From contig VZQC01005070.1 in NCBI GenBank assembly GCA_009823505.1, forward strand, positions 1,592,357 to 1,656,356: a stretch of DNA of 64,000 nucleotides, given 5' to 3'. Under the pieces are notes generated by a model. It did no database searches. It was not told the DNA's origin and saw only the letters and a list, made by a program, of their open reading frames with translations. A program made the position numbers and the translations under genes. Position 1 is the first letter of the stretch. Each line of letters opens with the position of its first letter. This document shows, one piece after another, positions 36,413 through 47,943 of this stretch. Source of the DNA: Rhizomys pruinosus. Taxonomy: Eukaryota; Chordata; Mammalia; Rodentia; Spalacidae.

Positions 36413-38094
36413 AGGGTGTTACACCGTGGGAATGCTGCACAGAGCTGAAGACAGATGTATTGAATTTGCTCAAATATACAGACAGAGGTCTTAGACAATA
36501 CTGAGTGGATATTGGGTATATCAAAAGCAGAAATCAGTTTTGGCCGAGCAGGCTCAGAGATTTTTGGGCATCTGACATTGTCTTCAGGCAAAAGACTACA
36601 ACATTATACCACAGCTAAATTGATTTGTGCATATTTTTTGAAATTTTTTTTTGCATGTTGTAAAATCAACAGGTGTTGATGACATTATTGAAGTTTGTTT
36701 TATAGGTTAAAGCCATAGGATATGAATGACTTGTTCAAGGTTCCCTATTTTAGGGTAGCAAAATCTCCATCGCATCCCCACATAAGGTGTGTTGATGTCA
36801 TCACATGCCATTTCCTAATAAAGATGAGTGCTGGGTGGAAGGTCTGGGACCTAGTTTTAGTCATCCTCTATTCATAGCTTCTTTGGGGCCTAGTTGATCT
36901 GTATTTGGGGGTTAATCCTTGAAATTCTTTACACCTGAAAGGGTGGCATGCAATCCTATTTCCCTTGTCTTGTTTTTAATTTTTAAGAAATGTGTCATTT
37001 ACTACTGATACTAAAATCTGAAGGATGAGGAAGTGGCTTTTAAAGTCACATCATGTCATTTCTGTTTGCCAATACAATCAAAGACACCTAACACCAAAAA
37101 AAAAGAAAGAAAAGAGCCAGGTGTGGGGCAACACCACTTTGATCCTAGCACTTGGGAAGGCAGAAGGAAGGTGATCTTTGTGAGTTGCAGGCCAGCCTGG
37201 TCTACAAAGTGGTTTCCCAGTGACAGCTGGGTTACAGGGAGATCCTGTTTCGAAAACAAAAAAAAAAACAAAGCAAAAAGATACAAGCAGGCTTTGTGTA
37301 TGGAGTATGTGTCAGGCTAAGAGTGCCTGGGTGAGAATATGGGTTGATGAGACGTGAAGAGATGTTGTTGGAACACTTACATTGCCATATATTTGACACT
37401 AGGCCAGGTACTGTGCAGATCCTATCTTTAAGTCTTACAACAGGCCAGAAGTTTATTATCACGACTGCACATAGTAGAGGTTAAACACCATGAACAAAGT
37501 CAACTTGGGGATCATTCACCTCTGTCTGCAGGCCTAAGCCTTTATTCTTTCTATGGAATCAAGAAGTTACAATCAAAAGCAACAACTGTTAATTTTTTTT
37601 ATTCACACTAAATGCTGTGCTCATTTTATGCCTTTATAATATTTAGCTTCATGAGAGAGTATTTTTAAGGTTTTCAGTGCCAAATTAAATGAAACAACAT
37701 TGTCCCCCCTCGACGTAGTTGACAAGAAAAGGTGATTAATTTGGTCTGTTGTTGTCATGTTGTTTTGTGCTTTGAGATAAGGTTTCCTTGTGTAGCTCAG
37801 GCTAGCAGTGGACTTGTGATCCTTCTGGTTCAGCCTTCACAGTACTGGGATGAGAGGCCTGGGCCACGTAGTCTGGATGGATTTCTGTCTTTAGACAATT
37901 GATGACAATGAGGTCGAAGGTGGTGAATAAATGCACTTTTATGCTATGAGTAGAGAAAAATCTTATAAGTTACAAAATTTACAGGACTAATCATTTCTAA
38001 GTATGTTTTTAACTTTACTAGACGCATTCCCGTGTCTTTTATAACTCAAATTGGGGAGTAACTTGGACACTCGTAAAATATGAACAGAGATGAA
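36413..38094. other. Tenm2 intron 5' of the exon, copy 1
   Basis: Contains a noisy B1 (37,115-37,262) and an old B1-like antisense fragment (about 37,770-37,870). Otherwise it is unique sequence, largely identical to copy 2 with indel-rich islands. Confidence 0.6.
37115..37262 (+). mobile_element. B1 SINE, copy 1 version
   Basis: Same B1 as 48,648-48,790, but with 'gtggggcaacaccactttg' and 'gggaaggcagaaggaaggtg' in place of the regular B1 text. The substitutions and indels are confined to the repeat. Confidence 0.85.
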
Positions 38095-38336
38095 CCATTT
38101 TCTTCTTCTTTCTTTTTTGATTTTTTTTTACTACTTTTTTTACATTTTGAGCCTCAGCAGTTTTATCATAATTGTTAAAATATTTTTTATGTTTCTTAAA
38201 CTTTTCTCACACATCATACATCAGTTCTCAATCCAATTTAAAGAAAGCCATTTCCTCTCTAATGCCCCCCACCCCACCTGAGGTTCATGTATGCTGCCAT
38301 ACATGAATTGCATCTTTATCATTCTTGAGTCTTTCC

Positions 38337-38375
<39 letters not shown>

Positions 38376-39124
38376 AAAAAAAAAAAAAATATTTCAGACC
38401 TCAATTCTTCCATTCGAGTTCACTGCATTTTCCCCGTTCCCTTACCCGTACCACCCGCCCGCTCTGCCGTCTTCCCTAACTGTCCTGAACTGCTTTTCTC
38501 GCCCAGATCAATTTTTTTTTTTTGCTTAGGAAATTCACATTTTCCCATCATTAGTTTTTATATTACTCCAAAATATGCATGTTACTCTCCACCCATATAC
38601 AATTAATTGACAGAGAGTCTGAAAGAAAGTGGTGGGTGGATTCTACAGCGACAGCCTGTTGAGAGATTAACATTATAACAACATGGTTGATTTCACATAA
38701 AAAGAAATAAATACAATAAGGTTGGTCAAGCTTGCCTTTCATCTATAGGTATTTGGTGCTAGTATCCATATATGAGGGAAACCATTTGACTTTTTTTTTC
38801 CGGGATTGTGTTACTTCAGCGTCGCATAATGGCTTCGAGCTCATCCATTACCTGCAAAGTTCATAATGCCATCTTTCTGTACCGCTGAGTAGTACTCCCA
38901 TTGTGTAGATGTTACCACATTTTTGTCATCCAAACATCTGTTGAGGGCAATTTTGTTGGTTCCATCTCTTTGCTTTGTGAAGAGAGCTGCATAAACATGG
39001 ATGTGCAGATATCTTTGCACTAAGGGATGAGTCTTTGGGATATAGACCCAGGAGTGGTATGACCCACACTGCTTTCCATAGTGGTTGAACAAGTTTGCAT
39101 CCCCGAGCAGTGGATGAGTGTTCC

Positions 39125-39169
<45 letters not shown>

Positions 39170-40548
39170 TTTTCTTGATCTTAACTAGCTGTATTGGAGT
39201 GAGATGATATCTGAAGAGTGGTTTTAATTTGCCATTTCTTATATTAATGATGTTGAACACTTTTGTAAGATGTTCTTCCCCTCAGCCATCTTTACTTCTT
39301 CATGGTGAAGTCTCTGTTCACTCTTTACTCCATCTCTTGAACAGGTCATTTGTTTCTGACTGGGCTTTTTTTTGAGTAGTTTATAATTCTTGACATTAAT
39401 GCGCTTGTCAGATGAATCACTGGTGGAGATTTCTTCCCACTCTGTGGGTTCTCTATTGATCACCTCCTTGATTGATTCTTCACTGAACAGAAGCCTTTTG
39501 AGTTTTAATGGGTCCCATTTGTCAGCTGTTGCCCTTATTTCCGGTCAGCTGCTGTCTGATTTATAAAGTCTTTTACTTAAAGCTATGCCGTGTAGGTTGT
39601 TGCCAACTTTTCTTCTATCACCGTCAGGGTATCAGGCTTCACATTGAGATCTTTTGATCCATTGGAGTTTATTTTTCTACAGGGTGAGAGGTAGGAGCTT
39701 AAAAAATTGTTTTGTTCTTCTCAAATGGGTGATCCATTTTTGCCAGCACCATTTGCTGAAAGATTCTATCCTTCCCCCATTGAAGGATTTGTTTTTTTGC
39801 CCCTTTTGTCACATATGAGGTGCTGAAATTGTATGAACTCAATTTTGGTCTTCAATTTTTGTTCCATTGCTCAACAAATCTGTTTTTGTGCCGTACCAGG
39901 CTATATTATGACTATGCCCTGTAATATAGCTGTGAGTCGGGTAGAGCAACAGCCCCACCCCCCCCCCCCCATAGTGCATTTTTCACTCAGGTTTAGCTAT
40001 TAGCTATCGGGGTCTTTTGTTTTCCAATGAATTTAAGGAGTTTTTTCCAACCCTGTGAAGAGCGCCATAGGGATTTTGATTGGGGATTGCTTTGAGCTGT
40101 ATATCAATTTGGGTAAAATGGCATTTTTACTATATGAATTTTCCCCAATCCATGAGCATGGGAGGTCGTTCCATCTTTATGGTGGTCATTTTCAATCTCT
40201 GCCTGCAGAGGGTTTTAAAGTTTTGTTGTAGAGGTCTTTTGGTCGCGGTTGGTTAGGGTTTTGTTCACAGGTATCTAGTGTTTTTTGGAGGCTACTGTGA
40301 GCAGGAAGATCTCCTTGAATTCCTTCCCACTTGTTATGTTTGTATAAAAATTTTATAGGTTTAATTTGTACCCACCACTTTACTAACACTCTTATTGTTT
40401 TCTAGAAGTTTTTCTGGTAGGAGTTTTTAGCATCCCTTAGTAAGTATGAAAAAATCATCTGCAAAAGGGTAGCTTAACGTCTTGTCATATTTAGTACTCC
40501 TTAAATTTCCTTCTCTTATTGCTCGCATTGCCCTAGCAAGTTGTTTCA
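38095..40548 (-). mobile_element. L1 3' segment (3' UTRs and ORF2), copy 1
   Basis: Counterpart of 49,618-51,983. ORF2 text is recognisable (SLFADD region near 40,440-40,470, LPLF-type C-terminal region near 38,860-39,180), but frames break every few dozen codons. A 40-base T run at 39,126-39,168 replaces the normal coding text seen at 50,586-50,625. 38,341-38,373 is another abnormal T run. These long homopolymers look like assembly or read error. Confidence 0.85.
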
Positions 40549-42150
40549 AGCTCAAACAAAAATAAAATACTGAAAGCCACAAGAGAAAAACAACAAGTTA
40601 CATATAAGGGGAAACTCATCAGAATCACAAATGACATCTCGCTGCAAAACTATGAAAGCCAAAAGAAATTGGACAAAAGTATTCCCAGTACTTAACGAAT
40701 TTAGATGCAACCCAGACTACTAACCCAGCAAAAATGTCCATTAATTGTTGAAGGAGAAAGAGGAATCTTCCCAGGACATGAACAAGATGAAAGAATACAT
40801 ATCTAAGAACTTCATAAAATCCTAGAAAGCAATTCAAAGAAATGAGGAAAGGAGCAACTATCCCAAGCAACCCAAGAGAGAAATCCACAAACAAAATCCT
40901 AACAGAGTAAATACAAACCTAGAATCAAGAAATGCAAACAACAATGAAAAAAAGTTGAAACAACACACATCTCTCAATAACCGTAAATACTAATGGCAAA
41001 ACTCCCCAATCAAAAGGCATAGAGGGGGAGGTGAATTAGGAAACTGAATCCCTCTATATGCTGTCTGCAAGAACCCATCTCACCTGCAAGGACAATCACC
41101 ACCTTAGATGAAAGGATGGAAAAAATAGTTCAATTGAATGGGTGACCAGAAACAATCTGGAGTGGCTATTCTAATGTTAGACAAAATAGATCTCAAAAGT
41201 AAAATTAATCAAAAAAGTCAAATAGGCCGAAATATCATTGTCGAGGAACAGTTAACCAGGAAGACTTCACAACCTAAATGTCTATGCACCAAACTCTGGT
41301 GTACCTAAATTCATAAAAACATTGTCCCATGACTATAAAACACAGACTAAACATAACTCAGCAATAGTAGGTGACATTAATACCACACTATCTTTAATAG
41401 ACAGGTCAACAGGACAAAAAATAAACGGAGACATCAGAACGGAGATCAACATAAAATGACATCACAGCATCTACAAATATGCCATCCCACCCAAACACTA
41501 GAGAATAACTTTCTACTCAGCACCTCAAGGTCTCCAAAAACTGACCACATACTGGGGCACAGAATGAACCTCAACAAATAAAAGGAATGACGTAGTATTC
41601 ATGCATACGATTAGACCACATGCAAATAAAGCTCAATATGCACACCAGAATAAGTCCAAGTAGCTACAAAACACATGGAGACTAAACAACACAATCCTGA
41701 ATAATGAATGGGTCAGGGGAGAAGATAAAAAGGGAAATAAAAGTAGGCAGTGAACGAAAGAAATGGATGAAAGTATAACATAACAAAACCTGTGGGAATA
41801 CCTTAAAAGCAGTCTTGAGAAGAAAGTATAGCCCTAATTGCCCGCATCAAAAACAAAACAAAACAAAAAACAAAAAACAGAAGGGAACAAATAAAGAGTC
41901 TAACACGCTAGCATCCTGAACCCTGAAGAGACAACAACAAATGAACCCTAAGTCCAACAGACCGGAAGAAATAATAAAAATCAAGCAGAAATCAATGAAA
42001 TAGAAACAAAGTAAACAATACATTAAATTAAGGAATCTAAAATTTTTGGTTCTTTGGAAAGATAAACAAAATAGACAAACCTGTGAACCACCCCGGTTAA
42101 CCAAAAAAAAGAGAGAACAACTCCAAATCAATAGTATTTGTGGATTTTTT
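40549..42150 (+). mobile_element. L1 5' segment, inverted (ORF1 end and ORF2 start), copy 1
   Basis: Counterpart of 51,984-53,560, with the same inversion junction ('ctagcaagttgtttcaagctc' then 'aaaataaaatactgaaagcc'). ORF1 and EN-domain frames are broken by single-base indels. Confidence 0.85.
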
Positions 42151-42154
42151 CTTT

Positions 42155-42475
42155 TTTTTAGGCCATTTTTATTGAAGTTTCTGTGTATTTTAGGACAAAT
42201 GTTATATCACAAATCAAATCTAAAACAGTAGTGTCCCTCCTCCTTCCTCCCCACCCCACCAGAGCGCACATGCATTCTGCCACATGTTTTTCATCTTTTC
42301 TTCAGTCTCTCTCAAAATCTCATGCAGAAGTTTGCTGTTTTGAGCAGAAAGTTCACTGTTTCAGTCAGTCGTTTGAAGCCAGTCCTTTCTGTTGTTGTTG
42401 TTGTTGTGTTGTTGTTGTTATTGTTTTTTTTTTTTTTTTAATTTTTTTATTTCTCCAAAATATGCATGTATGCAT
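42155..42475 (-). mobile_element. L1 3' UTR end, copy 1
   Basis: Antisense L1 tail ('aggccatttttattgaagtttctgtg', G-rich tract read as C-rich at 42,240-42,262, GTT repeat at 42,392-42,425). Counterpart of 53,565-53,925. Confidence 0.82.
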
Positions 42476-44125
42476 GCTGCATATATCACAGGTTTTAACA
42501 TCTTCGTTAGGATTTTTTTTTTATTAGGATTAAAGATGTCATGTGTGAGTCTTCATCCTGGGCAAGCCCAAGCCACCATCAGTTCTGGCCTTGTGTTCCA
42601 CACTGGGTTCTTCCCTTCCCATGGGTTCACAAATGAGGTTCAGTAAGCACCACATCCTGTCTTCAGGACAGATCTTCCTGTATGGGTCTCCATGATAACA
42701 GCCTATCCAACAATGGCAGTCTAGCCTCTGAAGAAGTAGAGCCCCGGTAGTAGCTCAGTCACAAGCTAGATGTCTCAGCAGTCCCCATCCAACACTGAAG
42801 GTTTTAGAGGATTCTTGGAGAGGCATGAGCTTCAGTCCCTATTGGAAGGCTGAAAAAGCTGTGTCTCATTTCTTGGAAGGATGGCAAAAGGCAGTGGCAG
42901 CCACCAGGGTAGCTACACTTGCCAGGTAAAGACAGGTGAAACCCTGTGCTCTTTTGTTCCTTTTACTAAAGACCTCAAAGTTTTTTGGTACATGGAAGTA
43001 CAATTGCTCAGGACTATTTATTTATTCTGGTTATACTTCGTTTGGGATGCTTAAGTCCACATATTTAGGTCAGATTAACCAAGTTTTTTGTTTCTCAAGG
43101 TCAGTTTGAGGAGTGGTCCTCAAGGGTTACTCAGGGTATTTTTTTAGCTTTTATGTTAAAAACATCAGACTATTTTTTCTTAACTTTGTTTGGCTCTACT
43201 TGTAACAGACACATGTACTTTTATATGAATTTTGCTTTTCTTCTTTCACTGGAAATGAATTCTTTCACACAGGTGTATTTGACTGTGTAAATGAAATGAA
43301 ACCCAATTCTATATATAATTATCTCTGTAGAGTGTGGCTTATTCATTGCAGAGCTAGCCCAAGCCCAAGCTCCTGTCACATGAGGTGATCATCACTACCC
43401 GTGCAGGGAGAGGGAAGTCCTCACTGCTCTATTCACAAGGCTAAGGGTTTCTATTCATTTTCTGAGGAGTTTATCAGCTGCTCTGAAACTCTCCACCTGT
43501 TGTCCTCCATTCCAGTTCACATCCCTGGTGATTAGGTAATTTAGCATCTTCATGTTTGAACATGCATGTCTGAGTCTCATAATCTATGAAAGAGAAAGTA
43601 CTGGATCCATGCACATCTGATATTACAAGCCTTTCTTTCCATTTTTGCTTTCCACTTTCTGAATTAAAGTAGAAATAGTTGTTTGGCATGATTATTCTCC
43701 TCTTATCTTTAGAGCTAATGAAATACATTGCTCATGTTCTCTCGTGTTCCTTTGATAAATGTAAACAAAACCAACCCAAACATGAACATGTTTATTTTTA
43801 ATTCCATAGATGAAAATGTGAGCCATGTTTATTATTTTAGATGAAGTTTGTGTTAAGGCATCTGATTTCCATCTAATTTCCCTTCATTTCATTATTTCAT
43901 CTGTGATTCAATGAACTTTTGAGAAGAAAGAAAGCCCTATTAAAGTAGAGGATGCCTTTCTCTCAAGAGTTTTTTTTTTAATTTGTGGGCGTTGTTACTG
44001 AATTCTAGACATACCATGCAATTGTAGGGCCTAGGACATGGAAAACTAGGGAGTTCCTTTTCTTTGGTTATAAATCATATTCTGAAAACATATTCAAATT
44101 TTCTTTTTTTATGCTTTTGATAGCA
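42476..44125. other. Repeat-like then unique sequence, copy 1
   Basis: 42,540-42,960 has a look I associate with rodent interspersed repeats ('ggtctccatgataacagcc', 'aagaagtagagccccggtagtagctcag', 'ctcagcagtccccatcc'), but I cannot assign it. The rest is unique, and 43,150-44,125 is almost free of differences from copy 2. Confidence 0.5.
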
Positions 44126-44126
44126 N
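44126..44126. other. Single undetermined base (N) at the end of copy 1
   Basis: The only N in the window. 'ttttgatagca' before it matches 55,521-55,531 exactly. The sequence after it does not match the continuation of copy 2. It most likely marks a contig join or a failed gap closure. Confidence 0.9.
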
Positions 44127-46200
44127 ATAAATCTATGTGATTTAAAGCTGGAAACAGGCTGTAAATCATAACTGAACAACTCCTTCTCTCTATCCACCCA
44201 GATTTCTAAACCTCAGTTGATCCTTTTCAGTGTCTCACTTATGAAACAGAAAACAAAAAATTCTGGAAAGACTTACTTCACTTCACTTGATATCACATCA
44301 TTTCATGATTAAGTCAGAAGTTGGGAAAAAAATGAGTGAAAAGTTGAGAAGCAGACAGGTACCCTTAACCTATCCCACACGTTTATACCCTCCTTACAAC
44401 AGCGAGGGTGGCCAGTATAGGGACTAAACACGAGTAAACTCCTTCCCAGCTGGTTTTCCTGAGTTACTTATTCTGAGGATACCAATTCAAACTTCACTCT
44501 GACTGTGTGATAGGAACCTCACAAAACAAGCTATTTGTCAATTTGTTGAATCCTTTGAAAACTTTTAATATGTATTAATACTGTTAATAAGACAACAGAA
44601 ATATAATGAGCATGCTGGTGACAATTATGAAGTATGTATTTGAAAATTCAATGACACTATTTTACTGCATTCAAAAAATTAAATAAAAATTAATGGAAAG
44701 AAAAAAAAGCCAATGTGGAAACTCTTTAAATCACATTTTTCTAAAAAACAGATGCACCAGTTAGGAGTATGTGGGAAGAAGAATTTGTTGCTTATCTGAT
44801 GTTGTGGTAAATGTGAAGAAAAAAAATCCATTATCGTGTAAATTCTGTGCATATAAAGATTAAATACAAAAACCAAAGGGATCTAGACTAAGAAAATGGT
44901 GGAAAATGATTGCTCTAAGTAAACCTACAAATGCTTAAAGTAATACTTATTTCCCTTGACATCAGATTCAATAATAAGTGATGAATCTTTGTTTTCTGTA
45001 AAAGGCTATTTTAAAGCTGATGATGGACAAAATACATCAGGCTAAGAGAAATGAATAGAGTGGCAGTTGCTAGTGTTTACAGAAAGAAGCCCCAAATTTC
45101 AAAGTTGAGTTTTCAGAAATTGCTTAGCATCTAGAGGATGATGAGACACTTAGAGATAAAGCCTTTCTTAGCAGAAATATTCCATGTCCTTAGTAAACTA
45201 TTTCAAGATTATTATGGGTTGAAATCAAGCAGTAACTACTACTTATTTAACTGAGAATGTGGTTTCCTCACTGGTGAAAATTCCAAGCATTACAGTCTCA
45301 ATTCTACCTGCTATTTTCTGTGGAAGTGAACTTCTTAGCTATTTGTTTATCAAGGCACATAATTAAAACTATTTGAAAAGCCAGCTGGGTGTGGTGGCTC
45401 ATGCCTTTAATCCTAGCACTTGGGAGACAGAGGCGGATGGATCTCTGTGAGTTCAAGGCCAGCCTGGTCTACAGAGAAAGTTCCAGGCCAGCTGGGGCTA
45501 CAGGGAGACCCTGTCTCAAAAAGACTGGAAAAAGAAAACAAACAACCCCTGCTAATTGAATTTCAGTTTAGGCTGGCCTACCTGAAAAAGTAGAATCGGA
45601 AGGCAAATAATTTTGAGAAGATTTGAGATTTCATTTTTTTTTTTATTTTTAAGGGATTCTACAATATAATGACACAGTTGTTTATAGATAACATTGATGT
45701 TACTCAGTATGTCATACAATTAGGTAATTGGTGCATTTTGTAAGTATCTATGTCCAAATTTTGAACAACCCAAGGTTCCCATAGTCCAGTTGGAGATTTC
45801 ATTTTTATCTAGTTGCCAGATAGTCTAAATTGGGTGATGATACTTTCCAAAACACATTTTTGTCAAAAATGCTTTCAGGAAACCATTAGTTCTGCTCTTT
45901 AGAATATAAGATTTCTCAAAGAATGTAATAACTGACTTTGAAGCCTCTCAGATACTGAGATCCTCATTTGTTTCTTGGTAGTACAGTTTATACAACTACC
46001 TTCACTTACATGTATTTGATTGCAACTGATCATTCTTAAGTGGGTCTCAAGTGGTCTTGAAGACATATGTTGAATTCCTCCCACCAAATCATTACTATCT
46101 CCACTATTTTTCAGCATCCTATAGTGTAATTGATGCTACAAGGACTTCCTTTTCTGATAAGCACACCCTATGTTCTGTCATTCAAGAAAGGAGGATAATA
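44127..46200. other. Spacer between the two copies, present once
   Basis: AT-rich unique sequence with one B1. It matches neither the left flank of copy 1 nor the right flank of copy 2, so a simple tandem duplication does not explain it. No gene supported. Confidence 0.6.
45383..45535 (+). mobile_element. B1 SINE
   Basis: Well-preserved B1: 'gctgggtgtggtggctcatgcc', 'gagacagaggcggatggatctc', 'ggccagctggggctacagggagaccc', A-rich tail. Confidence 0.92.
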
Positions 46201-46335
46201 GCAGGGTGTAGTGGCGCACGCCTTTATAATCCTAGCACTTGTGAGTTCAAGGCCAGCCTGGTCTACAGAGTGAGTTCCAGGACAGCTGGAGCTACAGGAG
46301 ACTCTGTCTTGAAAAGGCCAAAAAAAAAAAAAAAA
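46201..46335 (+). mobile_element. B1 SINE at the left edge of copy 2, with internal deletion
   Basis: The 3' half carries the distinctive 'gactctgtcttgaaaaggcc' shared with 34,623-34,783 and is followed by the same right-hand flank (AAAATTCAGTAAGT, 46,332-46,345). The left flank is different ('ggaggataata'), so no target-site duplication is present. About 24 bases are missing between 'agcactt' and 'gtgagttc'. It looks like a junction made inside B1 sequence. Confidence 0.85.
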
Positions 46336-46345
46336 TTCAGTAAGT

Positions 46346-47604
46346 GTCAAGTACAGAATTTTCATTGAGAGTAAAACTTGATTAGCTATAGGAATGGAAC
46401 TGTAAGTAAGATATATCACCTTGTCCCCACTGACAAATTAATTATTCCAAATTAAAAATAAATTTAAATGTAACATAGTGACATCTATTAGAAATCACAC
46501 AAATCAGCCAGGAACTGAAGTATTTCTAACACAGTTGTGGTATTAAATAGTATTTAGCTATCCTTTTACATTCACAATAAACTGTCTGCCTGGATTTATT
46601 TTTTTCTCTTTTTAATGAAAGAAGATACTTAAAGCTGCTCTGGCAGAAGTTTCTGAGATTTTATACAAACATTCTTAACTGATATATTTGTAAACATTTT
46701 AATGGTAATTCTTTTAGCAAACAGGCAGTCTATTCACAACACATAGAGCATTTGATGTTTCAGCTGTACCTAAAGCAATTTATCTTTTTTAAAAAAATGT
46801 ATTTGACTAAACACAGTTCTGAGTCGCTTGGAAATCCACAAATAAGTACCTTATCTCTTTAATGACTTGTGCAGGCTTTCCTGTATCCAATGCTTAATGA
46901 TCAGAAGCATTTAATTTTCCAAAGTTTCATTAAAACTCACCTACAAAGCTGATGGATGAGCCACAGTGATTTGTGGTGGAAGATGCGGGAAGCCATTAAC
47001 CTACATAGGTACTGAGAAGGAAGAAAACAAGAAGAGAACCCTGGTTTGAAGGAAAGTCTCTTCCTATTTGTCATCATTAAACTCCAGAGCATATGCGCCA
47101 AGTTTGATCTCCAGTATGGATATGGGGCATTGCCGCCTGGAAATGAAAGTCGAAGCTAAGGAAGGATTCTTCGGAGATCTTCATGGGGGAGAAAAATCAG
47201 GTTGCTTTTACTGGGAAGGGAAAAATCAATAGAGACCTAGAAATTTGTGGGGAGACCACATTCTCTAGGCGCAGGTCATAGTTTATCAAGCGGTCTCTTT
47301 TAGCCATGTAATTTACTTGCTAATACATCCAGATGACTATACCCAACTACTGCGTTATCTTCGAAATGCGATTCATAAATTACCTTCTCCTGGGTTATGT
47401 GCTTACACTGGTGTGGTATGTTTCCACCATCTCAGATTAGGGATACAAGGTCGATTTAAAAGAAAATGAATGGTTTTATTATGCCTGTTACTTAAAAAAC
47501 AAAACAACGGTAAAAAACAAAAAAACAACAAAAAACATGAAGGTCCCCAATTCCCACACTGGGTAGCACACTGAGCACTCAAAGGTACTTAAAAAGTGGC
47601 CTAC
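46346..47604. other. Tenm2 intron downstream of the exon
   Basis: Unique sequence. The intron starts at 47,604 on the minus strand with GTAGGC, an adequate but non-optimal donor. No other exon recognised. Confidence 0.65.
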
Positions 47605-47880
47605 CGTTGTCTTCATCCGACTTATTTTCATTGTCTGAATCTGTCAGAGTAAGAGCTGAGTTCTCGCGACTGGACAGGCCGGAGCTACGCCTGGATTTTA
47701 TCCCTCGCCCCCACAATCTGATAGCGTGCTCTGGAGACATCCCTCCCTCGGTGTCCGAGTCAGCGTCAGACCCTGTGCTCAAGGAGTAGCCCTGGTGCAG
47801 GATCCCCATGTCTGAACAGTAGCCACTTCGGTGTGGGGAGGGCTCGCAGATCCCCAGCTCCGCCAGGGTGAAGTTAGTCC
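47605..47880 (-). CDS. Tenm2: Teneurin-2 internal exon (cytoplasmic N-terminal domain)
   Basis: This exon encodes 92 codons' worth of the teneurin N-terminal intracellular domain (Ten_N family), roughly residues 75-168 of teneurin-2. Recognition rests on [60 protein letters not shown] and [20 protein letters not shown], which I recall as teneurin-2 and not teneurin-1, -3 or -4. Teneurin-2 is a large type II membrane protein at synapses and growth cones that binds latrophilins through its extracellular part; this segment lies on the cytoplasmic side. It is acidic and Ser/Thr-rich, with a basic RGIKSRR stretch, and has no membrane segment. The acceptor AG (47,882-47,881) and donor GT (47,604-47,603) are canonical. 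Both introns are phase 1, so skipping keeps the reading frame. The ending SDEDNG differs slightly from the SDDENG I recall. A second copy lies at 36,072-36,339. Longer open frames running into the flanking introns are read-through. Confidence 0.95.
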
Positions 47881-47943
47881 CTAGAGTGAAACAAACAAAC
47901 AAACAAACAAACAAACAAACGAACAAACAAACAAAACAAAACA
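47881..47943 (-). promoter_or_regulatory. Splice acceptor with (GTTT)n polypyrimidine-like tract
   Basis: On the minus strand the intron ends in 'cactctag'. It is preceded directly by about 50 bases of GTTT repeats (plus strand AAAC units, 47,889-47,943, one G interruption). The usual polypyrimidine tract position is thus filled by a microsatellite, T-rich but broken by G every fourth base. Confidence 0.8.

Larger units (their letters stand above)
34623..44125. repeat. Large duplicated segment, copy 1 (noisy)
   Basis: Collinear with 46,201-55,531 throughout: B1, Tenm2 exon, second B1, 5'-inverted L1, further L1 end and unique intron. Some blocks are identical for hundreds of bases (for example 36,046-36,335 and 43,474-43,728). 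Others differ by many one-base indels (35,050-35,280, 37,600-37,760, most of 38,000-42,450). Copy 1 is longer by roughly 100 bases between the exon and the right end. Identity stops at 44,125, the base before the N. Confidence 0.95.

Noticed and set aside
36046..36591. 181-codon minus-strand open frame around the Tenm2 exon in copy 1
   Set aside because: Only the central part is Tenm2; both ends are intron read-through, and the upstream part includes microsatellite-coded Phe/Val/Cys/Leu repeats.
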